Assembly: GCF_050948215.1 (NCBI RefSeq)
Contig: NC_135151.1
Coordinates: 12,564,220-12,628,219 of the forward strand
Length of the DNA: 64,000 bases
Source of the DNA: Halictus rubicundus
Taxonomy: Eukaryota > Arthropoda > Insecta > Hymenoptera > Halictidae
Direction of reading: 5' to 3'
Part shown: positions 12,132-24,500 of the stretch, one piece after another
Layout of the letters: each line of letters starts with the position of its first letter
Numbering within the stretch: the stretch's first letter is position 1
The notes under the pieces: generated by a model
What the model was told of the DNA's origin: nothing
Seen by the model: the letters and a program-made list of their open reading frames with translations, nothing else
Databases searched by the model: none
Program-made: the position numbers and the translations under genes

Positions 12132-14833
12132 ATGGCACCAAGACGTGTTGAAGAAATTCCTGCGAAAAGAGTAGCAGCCTCTGGTTGTAAATTACCTGAA
12201 CAATTACCAGAAGGGGAAATATTAACAGATATCACACAAAACAAATGGAGATTAGGACAAACAATAGGATATGGAGGATTTGGTGATATATATTTAGGTA
12301 GTGTCTTTTTGCAAGTACATATTTTTTATTAAAAGTTACAAGTAGTCACAATAAAATTTTTTTATACATTTGTTACTTTACATACATTTCTCTTGAATAT
12401 TATTTCTGAAATGTTGATGCATGATGTATATCAATATCTTCTTTTAGAAGGTTTCTGTAACATTGTTTCTTATTAAATTATTAAATATACTTGAGATATT
12501 TGTTTCATATGTATCTATATTGCAGTATTTGATGGCATCACCAAATCTTTCGACATTTTTTGTTCCAGCATCAAAAAATATAGCTGCTCCAGTAACGCAA
12601 AATGCAAAGTATGTGATAAAAATTGAACCACATAATAATGGTCCATTGTTTGTTGAAATGAATTTTTATATAAGAGCAGCTCGTAAAGAAATGAGTAAGT
12701 CATTGTCTTACATGCAATATTTATGTGCAATATGTAAACTGTGTTTTGTTTATACCTCTTTATGCTGAATTACAGTTGAAAATTGGTGTAAATCACAGGG
12801 GAAAAGACAAATAGGTGTTCCAACATACGAAGGATCAGGCTCTCACACATACGGAGGTCAAAAATACAGATTTCTAGTAATTCCAAGATACGGTGTAGAT
12901 ATTGGGAAATTGTTTTTATCAAATGGACGAAAATTACCAATTAAACTTGTTAATAGGCTAACTCTTCAAATGGTATTCAATTATTAACAGAATGAATTAT
13001 TAACACTAGGTTTATGGAGCACTAAAAGTGACTATTTTACATTAATTTATAAAAAATAACGAGAATGTGTCTATCTAAATTTTTAGCCATTTTAAAAATA
13101 ATATATACCCAAAGAAATAAATTTGTTGAATAATTCCTCATGAATGCATCTTTATAATCTCAATAATCGTAAATTAAAGATATTAGAACGTGTCATTTTG
13201 ACGCGTCCCGTAAACCTAGTGTTAATGAAGTGAAATGTAAGAATTTAATTGAGCTCATATCTCTATTTAATTTTTGTAGTTAGATGCACTGGAGTATATT
13301 CATAGTCGAGGATATGCTCATGCAGATATTAAAGGATCAAATATTTTATTATCTTTGTGTAAAGAAGCTGAAAATCCAAAACTGTCACGGGCATACTTAG
13401 TTGATTATGGATTAGCTTATCGTTTTCGTACTGGATCAGGTATCCATAAGCCATTTGTTCATGATGAAAGAAGGGCACACGAAGGAACATTAGAATTTAC
13501 ATCGCGAGATGCACATCATGGAAGTAGGTCTTATAAGGACTATGTCAACTTTCTAATGGTGTACTATATTACTTCATATAAAATGTACATTATTTCAGCA
13601 CATTCAAGAAGAGGAGATCTAGAAACATTAGGATACAATATATTGCAATGGTTATGCGGTAGATTACCATGGGAAAAAGAAAATGACACTATACCATCAA
13701 TGTTGGATCCAGACGATGTTCATGCACAGAAAGAAGTCTTACTTTCGAATTTACCATTATTTATGGACAAATGTTTCCCTTCCAAGAAGAAGCCTCCACC
13801 TTGTAAGTTCAACATTTTTCCATTAAAAAATGAAAAATATCTTTCTCTCTTTTAAAAAATGTAACCACGAATACTAATATCTTTTTTCAGCCGCCATTGT
13901 GGAATACATGAAGTATATTACTGAATTAGGATTTGAAACGAAACCTAATTATTTCTATTTGCGTAGTCTGTTTCAAACTGGTCCTAACCAGAAAAACGAT
14001 GTTCCTACATGCTTATATCGTGTAAAAGAATCGAACGAAAATATTCCTTTCCCTATGTCTTTCAAACGACCGTATTTGAGAGAAAGAAAACCCTGTAGAC
14101 CAGTTAATGGCGAGGTAAATACTAAATTTAATGGTTGATAACTTCTAACTTTTTATATTAGCTCAATTAATAATAATAATCATTATTATTGTTTGTAGAT
14201 TCGCGTTACACGAAATACGCAACCTAAATTAAAGCCTGTAGAGAGGAAAGAATTTAGTTGGGAAGCAGTATTAGCATTACATCCAGATAAACTAGCGAAA
14301 CTTACTATACAGCCGCCACCATCACCACTTACACCGCCACCATCACCACCGCCTCCATCATTGCCCACATACGCCATGTTAAATGTGATACAGAGGATGA
14401 AAGAGAAACAGTCAGGCTCTTTTCGACAGAAATCATTATTCAAATCTGCGGAGTAAGTATGATATTAATTTCATGAAATATTTTAATAAGCTAATCGGTC
14501 TTCCTAAAATAAATAATATGTTTTTTTGCATCCAGCGATCTTAAAGCAAAATGGATGACCCCGGCTATGGAGCAAATAATTCAACTCAGAAAGAAATCTT
14601 CAACGCCATCCTCGCTTTTGTCTAAATCATCACCTCGTTTGACACGTTCGCGGGTAGCGAAACTAAAACGTACGTGAATTTTTATATTTTTTATGAGGAA
14701 TATATTTATTAAACATGATTTATTACCATGATTATGAATTTTGATTGAACTATATTTTTCCGCAGGACTTGGAGATAAGACATCTTTCAAACAAATAAAC
14801 AGAAACAAAAGGAAAAGAGGTTCATCATCATAA
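12132..14833 (+). CDS. VRK1: VRK-family serine/threonine kinase (VRK1 / ballchen / NHK-1)
   Basis: Vaccinia-related kinase; the family phosphorylates histone H2A and BAF in the nucleus (family knowledge). Exons: 12132-12314, 12526-12694, 12776-12972, 13280-13523, 13599-13802, 13891-14114, 14199-14452, 14536-14669 and 14766-14833, giving 558 residues. Visible: glycine loop IGYGGFGDIYLG at about 48-59, lysine in YVIKIE (K93), catalytic HADIKGSN (D199), the VRK-type metal loop VDYG (D225), HEGTLEFTSRDAH and RRGDLE. The kinase appears intact. A proline-rich stretch and a basic Lys/Arg tail follow, ending KRKRGSSS. All joints are phase-consistent, but the exon 1-2 joint is uncertain: it adds about ten residues (GSVFLQYLM) that the family usually lacks. 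Intron 3 carries a MITE. Confidence 0.93.
13000..13225. mobile_element. piggyBac-like MITE (TTAA target site), family A copy 2
   Basis: A perfect 15-base inverted end pair that includes the TTAA: TTAACACTAGGTTTA at the left and TAAACCTAGTGTTAA at the right. The interior matches the copy at 5036-5260. It begins 27 bases after the donor of VRK intron 3 and makes up 226 of its 307 bases. It has no ORF, so it is non-autonomous. Confidence 0.88.
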
Positions 14834-17744
14834 GTAGAATTGAGTTTTTATTGCGATTGTAGTTTTCATTCCTTGAACAACGGAATCATCAGCGAGTTAT
14901 CTAATTAAAAAGGTGTATAATTAAGTATTATTCTCAATTTGTTTATTTAGATTTTATAATAATATACTCTTGATGTTCCTGTAAGAAGGACAAATTTCTA
15001 GCAATGTCTCAGGTGTGTAATACACCAATTTTTGTAAGACTGCTTTATAATTATAATTTGTTAAATAACAAATTATATTACTAATATAAGATTTTTTAAA
15101 ACTAATTGTACGGCGAACAAATAATTATGAACAGTTGACGTATTAGTTACAGAAATTACACTGCTTCCTCTTAGAAATATAATTTCAATAGAATTGGGAG
15201 ATATCGTTCATAGAAATTAGCGAAAAGGATCACTACTTCCGCGAAGTAATAAGTTCTGTGAAGATGTAAGTATTTCATAATTACTTCTCACGGTGATCAC
15301 ATGATCTGAATATTAAATTAGATATACATTTCACCAGACTTTGAATCATTTCCTAAGTTTGCAAAATGACGAGGAAAAATCATACTTTATAAGTGTTACA
15401 GTAGAATTGACTTTCTAACATTATAATAATGTACATAAGATTCTCAACAATTTTTTAATCATTCTTTTTGTTTCATTATCATGATAGTGGCTTACATGTT
15501 TATGACTTAAATACTATATTATACTTGTACATTACTGATATCGTAATTTCATAATAATTATACGAGTGACAATTCTTAGTTTTCTTGCAGAGAAAATTTT
15601 AAATTCGGTATATTAGCGAAAATTATGTAAATGATTCTATTAATATGAAATTATAATACGATTATAAAACATACGAAGATTGCCGGAAGTATAAAAAAAA
15701 ATATAGTATATTTCGGCATAATATAATGAATTATAGTGAAATATGTGTAAAAATGATTTGCATTCGTAAGCTGTTGTTCCACACTCTCAACAGACCAGTA
15801 TTGAACTACTAACTGCTTATATATATATAAATAATAGTAATTATAATAATAATAATATTATTATTATATAAATTATTATTATATAAGCAATTATTGTATA
15901 AGCATATGTATATCCAATGGCTTACGTTTTTTTTTATTATATTTACAAATTAGTATCAAACAGAATGAGTGTATAATATAACTGAAAGGAATGATATTTC
16001 AATCCATTCTTAAGTTTTGTACGCAAAACAATTAAAAAGCACACGTTTAAAAATCAGTCTCCTAAGCTTATGTTTTATATCTGATCATGTTTCTGTGTAA
16101 TTTAATAAGGTTTTTTTCAATTCGGGCCCATACACGTACAGATATAAATAAATCAAACTCAACCAGTTAATGTATATACTTACTTAACAAAGTACATTGT
16201 ATAGACGAAAGTGATTTTTTTTTTTTGTCGTAAGTTTGTAATAATGTATTTGTATCTTCTTAAGTTACATGTACCTGTGCCACAAAAGCAGTGTTGTTAA
16301 AGACTTAAAAATGTATTGTAATTCAATAAATACACATGCATTTGTATTTTCTTCCATAATGTTATGTTGTTTATCAAATTTCGTTAATATAATTATACTT
16401 ACGATCTTCCTTCGTACGAGTATGCTTTTATATAATAGTTATTACAAACATTAATATTATATTGACATTTCAATCTTTCATTTCATTAAGCAAATAAAAA
16501 TACATTAAAACTAGTTAACAGCACTGCATAAAAAGAATTGTAATCATTAGAGTATCTGTATGAAAATTTCCATTAAAAAATCATAATAATTTATTAATCA
16601 TTCTTTATGAAATCAAAATTAGACGAATGACACAAGTGCAGGTGAATACTGTCCAGTCTGGACAGAAAATGTTAAAAACTATGTATATTTACTCAACTCA
16701 CAGTATAAATGTGTCAATCTATTATAGTAAATTTGTATATTATTGTATATTTGTGAGAATATGATTACTAAAAATGATTATTTTATTGACTATTTAATTT
16801 TTTAAAACCTGTATGTAACTATATATAATTCACCTTTTCTTTTATATAAAAGTCTAACAATAATCTTTAAAATTATTTAAAATTTACAATATATCTTCAG
16901 TTCATATTATTATAATTATATTATAGTTTATATATTATAGTTTTTTTGAAGATTTACTTCGCGAACATTAAAGACAATATAAGATGAATTTTTTTTAATT
17001 TGGTTTTCTTTGTTCATAAATACATACGAACGTATGATACACATTTAGAAATAATTACATTATTTTTCTATATATTTATAATGATATATGATAGTAGCGG
17101 CTGTAAAATAACATGCTTTAGTTTCCTAAAAATTGTTTGTATATTTTATAATTCATTTTTCATTGTGCCATCGTCTTACGGCAATATTTCAAATTTTATT
17201 ATAAAGCGCCATTCGACAGGAACAAATGGGTGATCTATATAATTGTAATGATCGATCCTACCATTGTCACCGAGTTACTACGTCACACACACCACAGACT
17301 CTGCCAAGAGACGAACATCACTGTTGCAAATAACAACTTCGTTGCACCTAGCGGTATATTCATCAAGCATCCGTCGAATCGGCTTGTTTCCTTCAGAGTG
17401 CCCCAGAGTGCCCTACCCACATCCTGAATAATGCAACCACGCCCGTGAAGTTTCTTTTTGTGAATTTCAATATTTTTCTAACTCGTTGCAAATATTTAGT
17501 AAATATTTCAAGTAGACATGGCAAAAAGTATTAAAAGACGCTATTGCCACATCTTGAAGAACAATGAAATAGAATATACAATGAATCTCGTTTGTTCGTC
17601 CACAGTGTAGTGAGAGACCATTCGTTCATTGATTCAGATATGCATAACGCATTCGTAAAGAATGTTTAGTTTTGTACCTGGTGCTTAGTGTCATCGACGG
17701 AGAACATATTATAAAAATAGTATTACATTCTTACACAATTTACA
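14834..17744. other. Intergenic region between VRK and Wsck
   Basis: About 2.9 kb, very AT-rich. A weak ATTAAA at 14904-14909 could serve VRK polyadenylation. An AT palindrome of AATAAT/ATTATT units lies at about 15838-15890. From about 17170 to 17440 base composition shifts toward balanced with several CpGs, a likely start of the Wsck promoter/leader region. No gene recognised. Confidence 0.6.
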
Positions 17745-20123
17745 ATGATACTGTTGTGGTTGCTTATTTATTTTTGTACACGTGTACTTAGTCAAAAATA
17801 CGAAGGTTGTTTTATAAGTTACATGTCAGATCCCGATCTACCAACCCTTATATTAAGTCACGCTAGCGTGCCAGCGGAATGTATTAAAGAATGTCGATTA
17901 CGTTATTATATGTAAGTATTATAAGTAATATGATTTCTTCTGTTAATTATAAATAAAATAATAACACAGATACATTTTATACATGCTTTCCCAGGTTTGC
18001 TGGATTAATGAATGATCAACAATGTTATTGTGGTAGTAACTATGGAAGGAAAGGTATGTCTACTTCTTGCGTCCTTCCTTGTACTGCAGATCCAAATAAT
18101 TATTGCGGTAGCCACGAAGCGATGAGTATATATTCTACAGGGCAGAAAGGTATCTTTATTAAGTATTACTATAAGAGATCGATCAACATTTTGTATCTGT
18201 GATTTTAATATAATTGTAACTTGAACATTTGAGGTCCTAGTCCACCAAGAGGTGCACAGATAGTTCGCAGTAAACCTACTAGCTTGGAAATTACATGGGA
18301 ACCGCCTAATATATTTAATGGAAATATTATATTTTATACTTTGAGAGCAACAGTTATTCAGACACATGCTTCTGATTTGTTACCGACTGTAGAAAGTCAA
18401 GTACAAGGAGAAGCTTCAAACAATACTATTTTACAAGGTTTACAACCTGGGACAAAATACAATGTGTCCATCATTGCTACAAATACTCAAGGGAATAGCA
18501 AGCCTGCTTATGTTTCAGGGTGGACACTAATAGCTCCACCTAATAAACCAGCTATTCCAAAAGTAATAGAGCAAACGAGCACTACTATCATTGTTTTACT
18601 CACAGAAGGGAGTAGTGATTACGGGCCTGTCAGTGCGTACCAAGTATTTGTTGTTCAACCTGGTATAATACCTCCGTCAGGACCGAATGTTACATACTAT
18701 AATTATGAAAAATCAATGGAGCAAGGGCTAGGATATTATATTACAGCAGAATTTATATCCTCCGACTTTTACAAATATAAAACGTTTACAGTCGGAGATG
18801 GTAAAATGATTGGCGGATATTATAATGCACCATTAAATGCTCAAATTGTTCCGCGTCTAGGTTTGGCAGTGATTTCTAGATTTCAAAGGGAAGAACAATT
18901 TGCTTATTCAGACCTAGTCATCAATATGAAAAATTATAGCGAGAACGAGAAGAATGAAATGGATGCCATAACAATTGTTCTTTGCGTTGCAATTGGTGTT
19001 CTAGGAGCGTTGTTAATAGGGTCAGTAGTATTATACTTCGCTTTACGACGACGCCATGAGAAATTTCGTATGACAAAACTTCCGGAACAGCAAGAACTTA
19101 CATTGCAAGGACCGCTGTACGAAGTTGAAAATATAGCGTACATTCCAGATGATGTACCTGAAAGAGTTAATCATTATCAAGAACTAAAGAATAAAGTGTG
19201 GACTATACCGCAAAATGTATTAACAATTAATGACACTGTAATACGTAGAGGAAGATTCGGTACTGTCCACACAGGTTTAGTTGAGAAGGATGGAGCATCT
19301 TCTTCTGTAGCTATTCATAATATAGCAGACAAATTGTTAAAAACATCCGATAAAAAAAAGATGTTAAGAGAGTTAGATGTTTGTATCAGAGCATCTCCAA
19401 TGAAATACCTTGCAGATCTTGTAGGAACTTGCGAAACACAAGATACTTTGTATGTTGTACTTGAACTACCAGTTCAGACATTGAAAAGCCGATTGATAGC
19501 TGCTAGATCTGGAAATATGTTTCCATTTAATCAAATACTGCCTATTGGATCGATGATAGCGTCAGCTTTGCAGCATCTTGAGCATTATAAAATTGTACAC
19601 GACCATCTATGCGCGCGAAGCATAGGTATTTGCAATGATTGGACACCTAAAGTAATGGGTCATGGAATCTCGAAATACGCATTAGAAGAAATTAAATACA
19701 CTCGATGGACAGCTATTGAGAGTCTTGGTAATAAAAAGAAACATATACCAGGCGTTGTTTGGGCGTTTGGTGTGCTTTTATGGGAAATGCTCAGCATGGG
19801 TGGCACACCATATTCTAATTTCACGCTTGACAGTGAAGTAGAAGAAGCAATTCAGCAAGGAACTAGATTATCTCAATTAATAGATACTCCTGATCCACTT
19901 TACGAAGTTATGTCATCTTGCTGGCATACGGATAGCAGAGAAAGACCATCATTTTCAGAACTTACAAGATTGGTAAATATTATCTCCGATTGTTTTATAT
20001 CAAACGTCAACTATCTTTTTATTAATACATGCTTCATTATGTTTTGTATTTTAGGACACCTTAAGCATTTGTCCCATCACTTCGATTACAGAACCATACA
20101 TTCCAGAGTTAGAATTATATTAA
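17745..20123 (+). CDS. Wsck: Wsck: WSC-domain receptor tyrosine (pseudo)kinase
   Basis: Single-pass receptor of 709 residues in four exons: 17745-17911, 17995-18149, 18234-19972 and 20055-20123. A signal peptide (MILLWLLIYFCTRVLS) leads into a cysteine-rich WSC domain at about 20-105 (YEGCF, CIKECR, CYCGSNYG). Two FN3-like segments follow, starting GPSPPRGAQ and PPNKPAIP. A transmembrane helix lies at about 352-378. The tyrosine-kinase-like domain spans about 435-690. WSC plus FN3 plus kinase is the insect Wsck architecture. The glycine loop GRFGTVHTG is present, but the VAIK lysine is His469, HRD reads HDH (563-565) and DFG reads GHG (583-585). It should be inactive and probably acts as a co-receptor or scaffold (inference). 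The last exon was chosen because it alone ends the protein cleanly in ELELY. Confidence 0.92.
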
Positions 20124-21591
20124 CTTTATCACTGAGCAAATGCTCATATTTTTATAAGATTTACGTAATATTTATTAAGCGTTGTACATAGTTCTATGTT
20201 TACAATACTTTTAAACATTATCTTCGTTTACTTTATGCAGTTACCATATTTTTTTTACATTTTATATTTTTATATTTATTTTAAAAATTAACTTTAATAC
20301 AAGTATTACTAGTATAATACTATCCGTCCACGAAATTTAGAATAAGGCTAAAAAGATTACATTTTTTTGTGAAATATAATTTTCTACTTAGAAAAAAGAT
20401 GAAGCAGTGATAATACAGCTGGAATTAAATATTTTCAAGCTCATAACATGATTATAATGCAGCAAAGTACTTATCAATGTTTTGTGTCAAAGAAAAGTTT
20501 TATTACGGAATAAGTATATCTACTTAAAGGCAGTTATTATACAATGATCTATCGTGTTATTATTTTACGTATTTTTATTAAATTTTAAGTGCATTTTTTT
20601 GCCTAGTCTGACTTTTTAAAATATTGTATATCAAAAATTATACATATATACATACATAATCATTCCTTCAATTCATAAAATGTTTACAAGATGGTAATGA
20701 ATTTATATATTTATTACACATTTTCTTAAGAAATTATGTGTAAGAGAATAAAATGATCTCAAGCTTTATATATGTACATAATACATTGACTATCAGTATT
20801 CATTGTAAATTTGATTTATTGTTTTAAACTTAAGTTTAGCTATATGTGTTCTATATGTGTTTACAAAAAGTTTTGATATTGTGTAATGTATGTGCATTTA
20901 ACTTTGTACGCAGTGTTAAAGAGAAATACTTTAATACAAGATTTAATTATAATATTTTTGCACGAATTATGAGATCTGTTTATTTTATTTCGCCTGTAAA
21001 TTGTCCATTTCGTGAATAATAAAACTAAACCTATACAACTCTTGTTTATACAAAACTACAAGTGTATTACAACATCGCGAATATGTAAGTACATATATGT
21101 TTATATAAACAAAATAATATAATAGCGTCATTATCAAGTGTCAGGAATTTTGAAATAATATGATAACATATGTCAAGTTTCAAATTTGTTTAAAAAATGT
21201 AGACCTTTGAGTTCTACAGTTTTTGTACACCCTTATGCGAAGTAGATATGAAAGTCGTTTTAAATGTGTAGAAGATACTTCAAGAAATAGATATTACAAG
21301 AAATTCTACATATCTATTAAACATTGTTTTCTACCGTATTATGTTTCAAATATTGCCGCCTTTTCCAACGTTTCCAATTTTCCATATGCAGTTTTGTCGT
21401 TCTCTTTGTGGAGACCTCTACATATGTATGTATTTACTTTATTGGCACTTTGAATGTGCATAAATTTATTATCGAACATAAATCAATAATTTTAAAAGCA
21501 TGAAATAAAAGGAAAGATCATCGAATACATTTGTATCCAGTTCATGTTCATGTGTCCCAAAGAGTATAATTAATTATAACCACACGTGAAT
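20124..21591. other. Intergenic / Wsck 3' UTR
   Basis: AT-rich 1.5 kb. An AATAAA at 20747-20752 is a candidate Wsck polyadenylation signal, which would imply a 3' UTR of about 620 bases. Several other A/T-rich hexamers make this uncertain. No other feature seen. Confidence 0.5.
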
Positions 21592-24500
21592 ATGGCTGTG
21601 ACAATGTTTACACGTTTTACAAATATACGAAATGTAATGAATGTCAATAATATTAGTGCAGTTGGAGGTGCATTAAGTGTAAAACGACATTCGGTAAGTT
21701 TAAATTATTATATATTATTTAATGTATTACTTAATTCATTTCCGATATGTTGCTTTTATAACCTACAAATTTATCATAATACTATTCCAATGATTATAGG
21801 ATGTTAGATCTAAACGTTATACCACCACATTCGCGACTGAAATGGAAAAACTTGTAGTTAGTGAAGGTCAAAAGCCAGTTAAAAGACTCAGTAAAGCTAT
21901 GAAAATATATTTGGAGAAATCTAAAGAATATTGTAAGTTTCAATCTGTAAGAATATCGCATATATATCTTACAAAATTTCATGTTGTTATTCACTTGAAC
22001 ATATGTAAAAAGCAACTATTAATTATTATTAGGTGCACTTATCGAAAGGGAAACGATAAAATATGAAATTGGGAAGCGACATTTAGCTAACATGATGGGC
22101 GAAGATCCATATGAATTTAAGGACTCAGATATTCAGGTATGCTATATTTATTGGATATGACAAATAATTTTTTTACCTATATGCTTATAATATTTTTGAA
22201 TAAAACATTTACTGTAATATTAATGAAACAAAAGTATAAGAAGGAATTAATGTGTTATTAATGAAAACTAATCATCTTTTATAGAGAGCAATAAGGTATC
22301 TGTTTCCTTCTGGTATTTATGATTGGAGGGCACGTCCCATGATGTCTCATCCAACAAAAATATATGGAAATCGGAAAGAAGCACAATTCGATGAGACTGG
22401 AAGACCATACCACTGGTTATTTTATACTTGCAAACCACAATATAATCAAATATTATACGTAAGTAACACTGTAATTTATATACATTTGTCTAATACATAT
22501 GCAATATTTTCTGTAGTCACAGAATATTCTTATGTGTAGAACGTCGCAGAGTTCTTGAAAAATTTAAATAAAAAGCAAGATCAAATGATTGAACAAACAA
22601 AACTACCTTCTGCTGAGGACAAATTGTAAGATCAAACTATTTCACTACATTTATTTTGTTTTATAAAAGTATTTAACATTATCAATCATTGCAGTAATAC
22701 ATTGGGATCCACCTGGATAACACAAGATGAACTAGAAAGCAAGTTATTGGAAGAACTTACCACACAAGATGCAAGTACAATATAATTTCAATTTTGTCTC
22801 CTATTTTCATAACATATTTCCTCCGAAAATTACTATGTTTCCATTTATTTTAGTATGAATACTTTACTAAATCCATGGACAGATTAACAGAACATCCTTT
22901 GTCTGCGCATCATTCTGAATTCATCATGAAATATAGAAAAGTACTGCAAAGTATTACTCAAAATTTGAAGCTTCCACGGGTACGCATTTGGAGAATAATA
23001 TATATCACAATTAATTTGTTTCGTTTAAAAAAAATAGCACGTATTTTTATTACAGCTCCAATATGATAGCAATGACAGACCTTTTGTCGTAATCAAGTGT
23101 AAGTATGTAAAATATTCACATTATATAGGGTGTTTTTGAGTAAGATCAATACAATTTCTTTTTATATTTTATATCAATTCTATTTTTATTATGTATAACT
23201 TAATTACCATTAATTAGGTTTTTTTACTTAATATTATTTGTTTAGGTAAAATAATTCTATTTATTACGTAATATGAAGTGAATGCAGATTGGAATTAATT
23301 TCAAATTTCAGTATATACCACATTTTGTTATCTATTGTCTACTATTATCTACTATAGCTTATGAGATTTTTATATTTTTAGCATCTAAGAGAAAAACTGC
23401 AATAGCAGATGTTAAAGTGACAGGCCAAGGATCTGGAATTATTACTATAAATGGGCAGGATATATCTTACTTTCCGCTTGTGCAGGACCGCGAACAGGTA
23501 AGTTTTTATAAATAATTCGAATAACAGATCATTTGAATAATAGTAAGAATTTTGTATTTTCATATTGTTTATTTTTACTGAAAAAACATTTCCTCTTATC
23601 ATTCAATCCTATGTAGAGAGTTCATTTTTAGTATTGGTATGTACACATTTAGCTTGTTTACCAAGGTAATTAACAAAAAGTCATAAAAGTTTATTATGGA
23701 GATTGCGTAATATGTTATTGATATCGACATTCTATACAAAAATAATAATAATTTGATACAAAATTTAATAATTCGGTTCATTTGTATGGAAATGTTGAAT
23801 ATTTACCTTTCACAATTTTATCATAATGTGTTATGTTATATCTTAATTTTGTTAATTTTACATAAACATATCTAACTAACAGTTTCATAATGATAACATT
23901 AATAGACAATCGACTGTAATAATTTCGGATTACGAGACAATTGATTAAAAAATAATATTTATTCGCGTATGAATAATTGCAAGTGTAAGCGTTACAAATG
24001 CTAAGTTACATATTTCAATAATGATTTTCACATTGCATTCAATTTCGAGAAATAATCTCGTATGAAGTTTCTCACGATGTGATCAATACGGATCTGATTA
24101 AAACGGTTATTCCAAGGATAAATAGTTAAGCAATGATAAACAGAACAGGCACGCAATCACTGTTCGTTTTTAATATCCTGTTGGTATCCAAGTATATCCA
24201 ATGAAATTCCAAGATTCGTGTGTTACGTTCGTCTCGGAGAAATTGTATTCAATAATTAGCATTTATCGCTTCAGGGATTTCTACTTTTTTTATTTCGTTG
24301 CTTTGACCGATCAAGCAACCATAATATATTCGATCGTGAAAGTCTGATATTATGATTGAAAAAATATTTTCTGTGTTCACAGTGTTACACAAATTTGTCC
24401 AAAACATTTACTTAAGCAATTTTTAAATCTTGTTTAGTGTGTAATGTTCAAAACTGTTTTTTTTTTTGTTGTACATAAGTCGGTAGATAATTTTTTTACC

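Noticed and set aside
17230..17427. 65-codon frame upstream of Wsck
   Set aside because: Probably leader or promoter sequence; no homology or splice site links it in frame to the signal peptide exon.
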